Source of the DNA: Paenibacillus segetis
Lineage (GTDB): Bacteria; Bacillota; Bacilli; Paenibacillales; Paenibacillaceae
NCBI RefSeq assembly: GCF_014639155.1
Contig: NZ_BMFT01000005.1
Coordinates: forward strand, 62,001 to 126,000
Reading direction: 5' to 3'
Length of the DNA stretch: 64,000 nucleotides
Part shown: positions 1 to 6,733 of the stretch, piece after piece
How positions within the stretch are numbered: position 1 is the first letter of the stretch
How the letters are laid out: each line of letters opens with the position of its first letter
The notes under the pieces: generated by a model
Told to the model about the DNA's origin: nothing
The model's input: only the letters and a program-made list of their open reading frames with translations
The model's database searches: none
Translations under genes and position numbers: made by a program

Positions 1-290
1 TGAAAAAGCTATTCCCGGTTCAACACGTGATGGGATATCTATTTTCGCTTATCCTTTCAGTCGTTGCATTGTCCGTGGTCGTCTGGGATCTTTCCGTAGC
101 GATGGGTCTAACTATTCTCCTCGTTTGTGCGGTCATCCAGTTGGGTGTTCAGCTGTTCATGTTCATGCATATTAGTGAGAACAAATCGAAGTCGGCACTG
201 TATACAAATCTTGCCTACGCGGTAGTTGTAGGTCTGGTCACAATATTTGGTACATTGTTTACAATGATTTGGGGATACCAGATTAAGTAA
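1..290 (+). CDS. qoxD: Quinol oxidase subunit IV (QoxD-like), 5' partial
   Basis: This is a small hydrophobic protein with three predicted membrane helices, the usual shape of subunit IV of a Firmicutes heme-copper quinol oxidase, where it helps assembly rather than catalysis. The frame stays open to the first base of the window: codons from base 3 read KKLFPVQHVMGY, a typical start-proximal stretch of this family, so the GTG at 27 is almost certainly internal and the true start lies one or more codons outside. The motif QLFMFMHISE in the second helix region matches the conserved helix of QoxD/CyoD proteins. A strong terminator follows, so it is the last gene of an operon whose upstream part is not in the window. 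QoxD rather than a cytochrome c oxidase CtaF is inferred from sequence resemblance only. Confidence 0.75.
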   Translation, partial: KKLFPVQHVMGYLFSLILSVVALSVVVWDLSVAMGLTILLVCAVIQLGVQLFMFMHISENKSKSALYTNLAYAVVVGLVTIFGTLFTMIWGYQIK

Positions 291-326
291 TCAAACGCTA
301 TTGCATGATTCTTATAGTAAATTTAT

Positions 327-372
327 ATCACCTTAGGTGCAGATATATATCTGCGCCCGAGGTGATTTTTTT
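327..372 (+). terminator. Rho-independent terminator after qoxD
   Basis: A near-perfect hairpin (ATCACCT...AGGTGAT outer arms, GGTGCAGATAT inner arm) ends in a run of seven T. It closes the oxidase operon before the csoR promoter. Confidence 0.9.
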
Positions 373-462
373 CGTATAAGGACATTTAATTCTAAGCCGT
401 ACACAAGGATGTATACTTCTACTTGCTAGAGAGAACAGTAAGAGAATGATTATATTTTTTAC

Positions 463-492
463 TTCACATACCCCCATGGGGTATGTTATAAT
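463..492 (+). promoter_or_regulatory. csoR promoter with embedded CsoR operator
   Basis: TTCACA at 463-468 and TATAAT at 487-492 are separated by 18 bp. The spacer and -35 edge carry a perfect inverted repeat, ACATACCCC at 466-474 and GGGGTATGT at 478-486. This is the G/C-tract palindrome recognised by CsoR-family repressors, so copper-dependent autoregulation is expected. Confidence 0.85.
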
Positions 493-536
493 GATCATGT
501 AAGGCAAAGCTAATGGGTTTTGTGAGGAGGGGTAAT

Positions 537-884
537 GTGGTAAAAGAGAGTCAGTCTCATCCATCGCATTGTGCTGGAGAAGACACTCAACAGGGCGGCA
601 TGCAGATCAGAAACAGTCATCATTCGGAAGCGACGAAGAGTAATTTAACAAGCCGATTGAATAGAATTGAAGGTCAGATTCGCGGAATCAAAGGTTTGAT
701 CGAGAAGGATACCTACTGCGATGATGTGCTTAATCAAATTGCTGCTGCACAGTCTGCGTTGAATAGTGTGGCACGTTTACTCCTCGAGGGCCATATGAAG
801 AGCTGCATAATTGAACGTATTCAGGCTGGAGAAGACAATGTTGTTGATGAGTTATTGGTTACAATGAACAAGTTAATGAAATAA
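537..884 (+). CDS. csoR: Copper-sensing transcriptional repressor CsoR
   Basis: This is an all-helical DUF156-type repressor that releases DNA when it binds Cu(I). The metal-site residues of CsoR are visible: Cys in TYCDDVL, then His and Cys in EGHMKSC. The conserved helix-one segment RLNRIEGQIRGI is intact. An ATG lies at 513, but GAGGAGG at 524-530 sits six bases before GTG 537, so GTG 537 is preferred, giving 115 residues with a polar His-rich N-terminus. The gene follows its own operator and precedes copZ, the usual copper-responsive pairing; the copper ATPase CopA is not in the window. RcnR- or CstR-type specificity is less likely because the Cys-His-Cys pattern is that of CsoR. Confidence 0.9.
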   Translation: MVKESQSHPSHCAGEDTQQGGMQIRNSHHSEATKSNLTSRLNRIEGQIRGIKGLIEKDTYCDDVLNQIAAAQSALNSVARLLLEGHMKSCIIERIQAGEDNVVDELLVTMNKLMK

Positions 885-898
885 TATTTGAAGTTATA

Positions 899-1038
899 CT
901 AACAAAACTTAAGTGTATGCTTCCGATGTGAGTTTTGTACGAACCATAATCAAGGAAGTAATGCTAACAAAACTAAGTGTATGCTTTCGAGGTAAGTTTT
1001 GTACGAACAATAATCAAGGAAGTAATGCTAACAAAACT
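899..1038 (+). repeat. Tandem repeat of about 65 bp (two full units and a remnant)
   Basis: Unit one is 899-963, unit two is 964-1027, and a partial third unit begins at 1028. Each full unit contains an 8-bp inverted repeat, ACAAAACT...AGTTTTGT (902-909/931-938 and 967-974/995-1002), so each can form a hairpin. The array fills the whole csoR-copZ spacer and ends just before the copZ ribosome binding site. Confidence 0.9.
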
Positions 1039-1055
1039 TTTAGGAGGAATTATTC

Positions 1056-1256
1056 ATGCAAAATATTATTTTGAACGTAGAAGGTATGTCATGTGGTCAT
1101 TGTGTTAAATCGGTAGAAGGAGCTATTGCTGAAATTGGGGCAGAGGCAAAGGTTGATTTGAATGCTAAAAATGTTAGCGTATCTTTTGATGAGAGCAAAG
1201 TGACAGTTGAAGCTATTAAAGAAGCCATCGAAGAACAAGGTTATGATGTTGTCTAA
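1056..1256 (+). CDS. copZ: Copper chaperone CopZ
   Basis: This is a 66-residue heavy-metal-associated domain with the Cu(I)-binding loop GMSCGHC near residue 10 and the βαββαβ spacing of the Atx1/CopZ family, including the closing EEQGYDVV. CopZ carries Cu(I) in the cytoplasm to CopA and to CsoR. TAGGAGG lies eight bases before the ATG. The gene follows csoR in the same direction and is probably cotranscribed from the CsoR-controlled promoter through the repeat-filled spacer, then ends at a terminator at 1290. Confidence 0.95.
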   Translation: MQNIILNVEGMSCGHCVKSVEGAIAEIGAEAKVDLNAKNVSVSFDESKVTVEAIKEAIEEQGYDVV

Positions 1257-1289
1257 AGAATAGTTTTTTTCTAATGCTTCATTAATAAG

Positions 1290-1315
1290 GCGTCTGCGAA
1301 TAGCAGGCGTTTTTT
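1290..1315 (+). terminator. Terminator after copZ
   Basis: CGTCTGC pairs with GCAGGCG (one G-T pair) and is followed by a T run. Confidence 0.8.
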
Positions 1316-1371
1316 GCGTATGAATGGACCGCTTCCAGTAGGAAGCGGCTTCCGTATGTAATGATTTAGTT

Positions 1372-1980
1372 TTAACTGATCCAGGTCATGGCAGCAGAAG
1401 CTACCTTCCATGAATCATTTTCGAGTATTAGCTCAATCTTTGTGCCGACGCTACCAGTTCCGGAGCGAAACTTTGATCCTGTGATGACGGCCGTGTCTTC
1501 ACCTAACTCAACCTTTTCTATGCGCAGTAAAGTGCCTTCTAGGACCAACAAGTCTTCCTTTAGGTCTTCTTTCTCAATGAGCTGCTCCAATGTGTTGTCT
1601 TGAACAGTTATACTAAATTTCTGCTCTAAGTAGTTCAAAATGTATAATTTGTCTGCCTCAGTTAATTGAGTTAATGGATTGAGATCAACGGCAATATATT
1701 TCATGTCTGTGTTTAAGTTCTCATCCAATTGCATCATCGCTTCGAAGGTATATCCATACAATTGCCCGGCAGTTCCATTCATTTCCTTTAGGGACGTATT
1801 CGGAAGGGGAGAATTCCCATCACTATCACTTGAATGATTGTTTGTGATTGTTCCGACTGGCGAATTCGTTTCAGTAGGTAGCGAATCAGGTGAACTCACT
1901 TTAGATGCTCCCTCAGAGGAACACGCGACAAGTAATAAGAAAATGGCGGTTAAATAAACGAACCCTTTCATAAAACGCAT
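1372..1980 (-). CDS. Uncharacterised lipoprotein
   Basis: I do not recognise a family. The protein of about 202 residues starts with a lipoprotein signal peptide: MRFMKGF, a hydrophobic stretch and the lipobox LLVACSS, so it should be anchored to the outer face of the membrane. A Ser/Thr/Asn/Pro-rich linker follows to about residue 65. The remaining domain looks folded, with alternating helices and β-like segments and no recognisable catalytic motif. An in-frame ATG lies 11 codons upstream, but a purine-rich site (complement of 1988-1996) seven bases before ATG 1980 and the signal peptide both favour 1980. It is divergent from the recombinase gene. Confidence 0.75.
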   Translation of the reverse strand: MRFMKGFVYLTAIFLLLVACSSEGASKVSSPDSLPTETNSPVGTITNNHSSDSDGNSPLPNTSLKEMNGTAGQLYGYTFEAMMQLDENLNTDMKYIAVDLNPLTQLTEADKLYILNYLEQKFSITVQDNTLEQLIEKEDLKEDLLVLEGTLLRIEKVELGEDTAVITGSKFRSGTGSVGTKIELILENDSWKVASAAMTWIS

Positions 1981-2115
1981 AAAAAAATCCCCCCTCGAAA
2001 TATAAACGTACAAAGGAAGATTTTAGTTGCTTTAAATAATTTGCAGTTGGAAAAATGACAAATTTTGTGAGTTGATGAAGTGTTAGTTGCCTGGAGAGAC
2101 TTACTTCATTTCTGA

Positions 2116-2142
2116 GATGTCGTACAATAACAATTGTACGAC
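2116..2142 (+). other. Candidate recombinase core site, left copy
   Basis: GTCGTACAAT at 2119-2128 and ATTGTACGAC at 2133-2142 form a perfect 10-bp inverted repeat around four bases, the layout of a tyrosine-recombinase core site (two binding arms around a short crossover region). The same 27-bp sequence occurs in inverted orientation beyond the recombinase gene at 3268-3294. It could instead be an operator for the recombinase gene. Confidence 0.55.
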
Positions 2143-2174
2143 TACATAATGAATTCAACAGGAGGCAACATAAC

Positions 2175-3143
2175 ATGAAAACAGAAAATAATCTATTAGC
2201 ACTTCGACAGAAAATTCCATCCCATTCTCCGGATCATAATTATACTGACGAGCAGATCATTCAGATGTTTCTATCGGTATGCACTACAGCTCCCAATACG
2301 AGAAGAAATTATTATAGAGCGATTAGCGATTTCCAAAACTTTTTATCGGGTATCCCGTTAAAAGACGTAACTTGGCGAGAAATTGAAGCCTACAAGCTTT
2401 CATTAACTCAAGGTATATATAGAACCTCAGGAAGACCCTTGGCACCCGCAAGTGTAGCAGCCTTTATAGCTCCTTTGAAATCTTTCTTTAAATGGGGAAG
2501 TGAAGACGGCATCAGTATATTTCAGCATAATCCAACGGCTAGTGTTCGTATTCCGACTACCACGGTTACGAGCAGACGCCATTATCTGACCAAAAATGAA
2601 GTCGGAGAATTATTAGAGATTTTGCGGGAACAAAGTTTGCGTAATTACTTAATTGGCCTTTCGCTTGTGCTTTTAGGGCTCCGTGTTTCAGAACTCTCAG
2701 GAATCAGATGGGGAGATTTTCATAACGATGCCTTGGGGACATCAACTTGGCTTACCATATCGCATGCAAAACGAGGGAAGGTTCGAGAAGTTAAAGTACC
2801 TCAACAACTTTGGAAACTGTATTTGGAGCATGCCCGTTCTCTTTGTGATACATCTGATCCCGATCAGGACTTAGTGCTTTTTCAGGTCACTCCACGCCAG
2901 ATCCAAAGGATAATCAAAGCTGCAGGCGAGCGCAGTCGGTTTGTTAAGAGACCGACCCCTCACTGGCTTCGTCATACAAACGCTACGTTAGCTCTTCTTC
3001 AAGGAGCCTCTTTACAGCAGGTGCAAGAGACTCTAGGACACTCACATATTAATACAACACAACGTTATTTACATACGGTAGAGCAGATGAAGAAAGCAGC
3101 CCCAGATTTTGTTCAAGACTGCTTGCAAGAATATATCGATTGA
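2175..3143 (+). CDS. Tyrosine recombinase (XerC/D-like integrase)
   Basis: This is a full-length 322-residue site-specific recombinase. The N-terminal SAM-like core-binding domain spans about residues 25-115. The catalytic domain shows Arg in LLGLRVSEL (about 170), HWLRHT with the His-x-x-Arg pair (about 259), LGHSH (about 288) and the nucleophile Tyr in TTQRYLH (about 295). AGGAGG lies directly upstream of the ATG. The length and simplicity resemble XerC/XerD or small integrases rather than a phage integrase with an arm-binding domain. It sits alone, with no phage or transposon genes, between two inverted copies of a 27-bp palindromic site, which suggests those are its own targets. A role as the chromosomal dimer-resolution XerC is not supported by the context. 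Confidence 0.9.
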   Translation: MKTENNLLALRQKIPSHSPDHNYTDEQIIQMFLSVCTTAPNTRRNYYRAISDFQNFLSGIPLKDVTWREIEAYKLSLTQGIYRTSGRPLAPASVAAFIAPLKSFFKWGSEDGISIFQHNPTASVRIPTTTVTSRRHYLTKNEVGELLEILREQSLRNYLIGLSLVLLGLRVSELSGIRWGDFHNDALGTSTWLTISHAKRGKVREVKVPQQLWKLYLEHARSLCDTSDPDQDLVLFQVTPRQIQRIIKAAGERSRFVKRPTPHWLRHTNATLALLQGASLQQVQETLGHSHINTTQRYLHTVEQMKKAAPDFVQDCLQEYID

Positions 3144-3267
3144 AATTAGTTCTTATTATCTATTATTTGACACTTTACACCTATGCCAAAGTGTCTATTT
3201 TGTCCTATAATATTAATTGACATCTCGACAAAGTCTACCTATTTTCTACTATTATTTCCACTTGGAT

Positions 3268-3294
3268 TGTCGCATAATTGTTATTGTACGACAT
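3268..3294 (-). other. Candidate recombinase core site, right inverted copy
   Basis: Read on the minus strand, this matches the left site at 2116-2142 in 25 of 27 positions, including a 20-base identical block. The two differences fall in one arm, so this copy is an imperfect palindrome. The 300-base gap in which it lies (3144-3452) otherwise holds only a short possible reading frame. Confidence 0.55.
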
Positions 3295-3344
3295 CGGTTT
3301 ATTTTCTATACATATTAAGATATTCGGGTAAATCGAGGAGTTTT

Positions 3345-3392
3345 ATGAGTTTATATCGGCACGATCTATGTTGGAACATGAAAGAGTGTTAA
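3345..3392 (+). CDS. Possible 15-residue peptide upstream of the HD-GYP gene
   Basis: GAGGAG lies four bases before an ATG that opens MSLYRHDLCWNMKEC and a stop. It lies 60 bases before the HD-GYP gene. It could be a leader peptide, or chance; only the ribosome binding site supports it. Confidence 0.25.
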   Translation: MSLYRHDLCWNMKEC

Positions 3393-3452
3393 AGAGGGTC
3401 ATAGGGACTAAAGTTCGAGTAATTACGACTTAGTTGTAGGAGGCAAAAGAAA

Positions 3453-4067
3453 GTGACTGTTCCGATTGGAGCTAAGAAACTTTATCTAGATAAAGAACCA
3501 GATACGGTCAAGTGGGTTGGTATGTTATGGCGAAAACATCCTGAGACATACCAGCATTGTGTGAGAGTCGCAATCCTAGCTGAGAAAATAGCGGTACCGA
3601 TGAAACTTAGCAGTTCGAGTAAAGATAATCTAATTCGTGGCTGCTTTTTACATGATATTGGCAAGGCAATGATTCCGAAAGAGCTCATTCTTCAGCGTAC
3701 TCCCTTAACAAGCGAGCAATGGGAAATTATGAAGTTGCATCCGGTACTAGGGGCAGAAATGGTGGAAGCAAATACGGGATTTAGCGGTGAAATTATTGGA
3801 TTAATTCGTTACCATCACGAACGATGGGACGGTAAAGGATATCCTGAAGGCTTGAGTGGGGAGCAGATTCCATTATCGGCGAGAATATGTGCCGTTATTG
3901 ATGCGTTTGACTCTATGTTGTCACATCGACCGTATGTAAGAAGAAAGCATACAAGTGAGGCCAGGTTAGAATTATTGCGACATGCCGGAACTCAATTTGA
4001 TCCAGATGTGGTGCATGCATTTATGAAATTAAGAGAAGAAAGCCTTAATATCTATCCACTTGAATGA
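3453..4067 (+). CDS. HD-GYP domain phosphodiesterase
   Basis: This 204-residue protein consists almost entirely of an HD-GYP domain, the metal-dependent class of cyclic-di-GMP phosphodiesterases. Signature elements are present: FLHDIGK (about residue 68), HHERWDGKGYPEGL (about 122), and SARICAVIDAFDSM. The metal-binding His/Asp residues and the GYP loop are intact, so it is probably active. There is no receiver or other sensor domain, unlike most response-regulator HD-GYP proteins. GTG at 3453 is preceded by TAGGAGG. It lies just beyond the right recombinase site and upstream of an EAL protein, giving two c-di-GMP-degrading genes in a row. Confidence 0.88.
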   Translation: MTVPIGAKKLYLDKEPDTVKWVGMLWRKHPETYQHCVRVAILAEKIAVPMKLSSSSKDNLIRGCFLHDIGKAMIPKELILQRTPLTSEQWEIMKLHPVLGAEMVEANTGFSGEIIGLIRYHHERWDGKGYPEGLSGEQIPLSARICAVIDAFDSMLSHRPYVRRKHTSEARLELLRHAGTQFDPDVVHAFMKLREESLNIYPLE

Positions 4068-4202
4068 CAGGTTAGCTCTATTCTTTATTTGCATATGTGG
4101 AAAAGTAGGGTTCATGAAAGAGACTAAGGTCACTCTAAGAACGAATAGCACCATGTTATAATTTTCCTTGTCCATTGCTAAGGTAGTTCAAGGGGGATTT
4201 AT

Positions 4203-5216
4203 ATGTTGGGCTGTAATCATGGCATTCACACGGACCCTGAAGAACAAGGAGTATTCTCGTTTCGTCCGTGTTCAATGTCATTGATAACATATATGAATGA
4301 ACAGGGGTATTTGCGTGATAACAATATATCTGATTGCCAGTATTCGTATGAATCAAGGGATGAGGCAATGCGGATACTTGAATACGTGAATAACTATTGT
4401 TTAATAACAGGTGATGAGTTAATTGGGAGCTTAATTAATGGAGAGTGCCATGATCGATCTCCTTTATGGTTCCCAATACCTCAAATGGAGTTTAGACTAA
4501 ATCGACGCAGAATTATTAATATTATCGTTAATCAAGGTATTGAGAGTCATATGCAGCCTATTGTGAATACCCAAAAAAAGGTCATTGGATATGAATTTCT
4601 ACTGCGTTCATCATCGAGTAGAAATTTCTTTTATCCCAGTGATCTATTTGATATAGCCAGAGAGACTGGGCTTCAATCTCAATTAGATCAAGCTGCTAGA
4701 TTGACTGCTATTGAGACGAGTGCGCGACACTTGCCTCAGGGGATCAAGCGGTTTATTAATTTTTTGCCTTCTTCTATTGAGAATCCGAATCAATGCCTAA
4801 ATCAGACATTTGTTGCGATGGAGCAACTGTCTCTTGACGCGCGGGACTTCGTATTTGAAGTTGTGGAGACGGAACGAATCACACATATGGCTCATTTGAA
4901 GGAGATATTTGAAGTATGTCGCCGGAAGGGGATTTCCTTGGCCCTTGACGATGTGGGATCAGGTTATTCAACGCTCGAAGAAATGGATGCACTGCGGCCA
5001 GATTATATCAAGATTGATCGAAGTTTAGTTGGCGGATGTAGCCAAGACCAAGCAAAGCAAGAGCAGATTAAGCTTATCATACAGCGAGCGAGTGCTTTTG
5101 GAGGGAAGGCTCTGGCTGAAGGAGTAGAACAAATGGAGGATTTTCAATTTTGTGTGGATAGTGGTGTGGTATTGGCTCAGGGTTACTTGTTTGGTAAACC
5201 TGGCAAGCCTTATTGA
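4203..5216 (+). CDS. EAL domain protein, probable c-di-GMP phosphodiesterase
   Basis: Residues about 105-335 form an EAL domain. Metal and substrate residues can be followed: Glu in YEFLLR (the EAL position), Asn in RFINFLPSS, Glu in EVVETE, the Asp pair in ALDDVGSGYS, Lys in YIKIDRS, Glu in LAEGVE, and QGYLFGKP at the end. It therefore looks catalytically competent for hydrolysis of c-di-GMP to pGpG. The first 100 residues carry several Cys and His but no recognisable sensor domain. AGGGGGA precedes the ATG. The 136-base spacer from the HD-GYP gene shows no clear terminator, so partial cotranscription is possible. Confidence 0.85.
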   Translation: MLGCNHGIHTDPEEQGVFSFRPCSMSLITYMNEQGYLRDNNISDCQYSYESRDEAMRILEYVNNYCLITGDELIGSLINGECHDRSPLWFPIPQMEFRLNRRRIINIIVNQGIESHMQPIVNTQKKVIGYEFLLRSSSSRNFFYPSDLFDIARETGLQSQLDQAARLTAIETSARHLPQGIKRFINFLPSSIENPNQCLNQTFVAMEQLSLDARDFVFEVVETERITHMAHLKEIFEVCRRKGISLALDDVGSGYSTLEEMDALRPDYIKIDRSLVGGCSQDQAKQEQIKLIIQRASAFGGKALAEGVEQMEDFQFCVDSGVVLAQGYLFGKPGKPY

Positions 5217-5310
5217 TTAAGGGTTGCACTTAGGCAGTCAACTTTTGAGGGATAAGATTCTCTTAGTTTAGAGAATACAGGATTTGCATTTTAATTAAAA
5301 GGAGGCTATA

Positions 5311-5340
5311 ATGAAATTACTTGAGCCATTCCAAAACTAA
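5311..5340 (+). CDS. Nine-residue leader reading frame
   Basis: AAAAGGAGG lies seven bases before an ATG that encodes MKLLEPFQN and a stop. The ribosome binding site is as strong as that of any gene here, and a long hairpin with a T run begins three bases after the stop. It could be a leader peptide for attenuation upstream of the cold-shock gene, or a very small peptide gene with its own terminator. Confidence 0.45.
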   Translation: MKLLEPFQN

Positions 5341-5342
5341 TA

Positions 5343-5405
5343 TTCACACATTGAAAAGAGTGTCACTCTTGTAAATGGAACTTTTTTCAATATGTGAATT
5401 TTTTT
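5343..5405 (+). terminator. Long hairpin with T run between mini-ORF and cold-shock gene
   Basis: TTCACACATTGAAAA pairs with TTTTCAATATGTGAA except at one position, around a loop with further pairing, followed by seven T. It is a terminator for the upstream transcript or an attenuator in the cold-shock leader. Confidence 0.7.
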
Positions 5406-5448
5406 ATGTAAAAAAGGAGCATGTTAATATTTTTTAGGAGGTACCCTC

Positions 5449-5649
5449 ATGGAAACAGGAACAGTAAAATGGTTTAACGCTGAAAAAGGCTTCGGTTTTA
5501 TCGAAGTTGAAGGCGGAAACGATGTATTCGTACACTTCAGCGCTATCACTGGCGAAGGTTTCAAAACGCTTGACGAAGGCCAACGTGTGCAATTCAACGT
5601 TGTTCAAGGCAACCGTGGACCACAAGCCGAAAACGTTGTAAAACTGTAA
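5449..5649 (+). CDS. Cold-shock protein (CspA family)
   Basis: This 66-residue single cold-shock domain has the RNA-binding motifs KGFGFI (RNP1) and DVFVHF (RNP2), ending ENVVKL. It is a single-stranded nucleic acid chaperone acting in the cytoplasm to melt mRNA structure at low temperature and during growth transitions. TTAGGAGG precedes the ATG. It follows a leader with a tiny reading frame and hairpin, ends at a strong terminator, and is followed by a YdjO-type gene, also a cold-inducible family. Confidence 0.96.
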   Translation: METGTVKWFNAEKGFGFIEVEGGNDVFVHFSAITGEGFKTLDEGQRVQFNVVQGNRGPQAENVVKL

Positions 5650-5658
5650 TGCAGGCTA

Positions 5659-5695
5659 AACTGCTCTTAACGCGTGCGTTAAGAGCAGTTTTTGT
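5659..5695 (+). terminator. Terminator after cold-shock gene
   Basis: A perfect hairpin (ACTGCTCTTAACGC with its complement) is followed by TTTTTG. Confidence 0.92.
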
Positions 5696-5752
5696 TATTT
5701 TTGGGGTATCGGGATCTTATAGACCCATTCCAAAACCCAAAGGAGGAAAAGC

Positions 5753-5986
5753 ATGAATTACCGTAAAAAAACGTTAGAAGAAATTCCTGAGGAGAATACA
5801 CCGGTTTGGTCTTGTAGCAGTGAGGATTGTAACGGATGGATGAGGGATAATTTTGCGTTTGATTACACTCCGGTATGTCCTCTGTGTTCCTCTGAAATGG
5901 TGAAGGGAACGAAAATGCTCCCCCAACTTGTGAATACAAATACCGATCCTAAATCGTTACCAAAAGGTGTAAAGATCGATCAATGA
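5753..5986 (+). CDS. YdjO-type cold-inducible protein
   Basis: This 77-residue protein resembles the YdjO family of Bacillales, which is linked to cold induction. It has two Cys pairs, CSSEDC and CPLCSSEM, which could form a small zinc ribbon; the biochemical function of the family is not known. AGGAGG lies six bases before the ATG. It is downstream of the cold-shock gene but behind that gene's terminator, so it probably has its own promoter in the short spacer or depends on read-through. Confidence 0.75.
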   Translation: MNYRKKTLEEIPEENTPVWSCSSEDCNGWMRDNFAFDYTPVCPLCSSEMVKGTKMLPQLVNTNTDPKSLPKGVKIDQ

Positions 5987-6004
5987 TTATTTGTTGAAGA
6001 CAAG

Positions 6005-6040
6005 GCAGCCTGCTCGCATTAGCGAATATGCTGCTTTTTT
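6005..6040 (+). terminator. Terminator after the YdjO-type gene
   Basis: GCAGC...TGCTCGC pairs imperfectly with GCGAATA...GCTGC, followed by six T. It lies between convergent genes. Confidence 0.7.
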
Positions 6041-6057
6041 GTTGTCTATTCATGAAT

Positions 6058-6717
6058 TTAGGTAGGTGTTTGTTGCCCCTTCCAATACAGGATAGCGATC
6101 TGTGTACGATCACGAACGCCTAGTTTACCAAGGATTTCGGTTATGTGGTTCTTGACTGTGCCTTCACTGAGATATAGCTGTTGCGCAATCTCTTTATTAG
6201 ACATTCCATCTGCAATAAGCGAAACAACATTATGCTCGGCCGTTGTTAGACCTGCGGCAGATAGTTTATCTGCTGGTGGGGTTGGCACAGAAGGGCGCAG
6301 TAGCCCAGATAGTTTGCGTGCGACATCTGGATGAATAAGCATGCTGCCGCTATGGACTGTTTTAACCCCCTGAATAATCCGATCTGGCGGGATATTTTTG
6401 AGTAGATATCCACTGGCCCCGTTTCGAAGCGCTTCGAGTATAAACTCGTCATCATCAAATGTAGTCAACATCAGAACTGAAATATCTGCCGATATTGCCT
6501 TAATTCTGCGGGCCCCTTCCACACCATCACAAATAGGCATCCGAATATCCATTAGCACCACGTTAGGCTGCCCTCCTCCTTGTACGAAGTCTACAGCCTC
6601 CGCCCCATTTGATACTGACCCAATCACTTGAATGTCGGGATCCATTCCAATTAATAGGGTTAGACTCTCGCGAATAAATGGATCATCATCCACGATGAGT
6701 AGCTTTATCTTAGACAT
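6058..6717 (-). CDS. lnrK: NarL/LuxR-family response regulator (LnrK-like)
   Basis: The receiver domain (residues 1-120) has the acidic pocket VDDD, the phosphoacceptor Asp in VLMDIRMP and the switch Thr in MLTTFDD. A LuxR-type helix-turn-helix follows (about 150-212): LTTAEHNVV, SNKEIAQQLYLSEGTVKNH. Length (219) matches B. subtilis LnrK (YfiK). It lies 16 bases downstream of its kinase gene. The palindrome at 7964-7981, upstream of the divergent ABC operon, is the natural candidate for its binding site. Assignment to the linearmycin system rests on architecture: kinase, regulator and ABC2 exporter of the same sizes. Confidence 0.8.
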   Translation of the reverse strand: MSKIKLLIVDDDPFIRESLTLLIGMDPDIQVIGSVSNGAEAVDFVQGGGQPNVVLMDIRMPICDGVEGARRIKAISADISVLMLTTFDDDEFILEALRNGASGYLLKNIPPDRIIQGVKTVHSGSMLIHPDVARKLSGLLRPSVPTPPADKLSAAGLTTAEHNVVSLIADGMSNKEIAQQLYLSEGTVKNHITEILGKLGVRDRTQIAILYWKGQQTPT

Positions 6718-6733
6718 AGTTAATCTCCTTTTG

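Noticed and set aside
2175..3143. Prophage or integrative element
   Set aside because: Only the recombinase is present; neighbours are ordinary chromosomal genes, the tRNA gene is 41 kb away and no phage or conjugation gene is visible.
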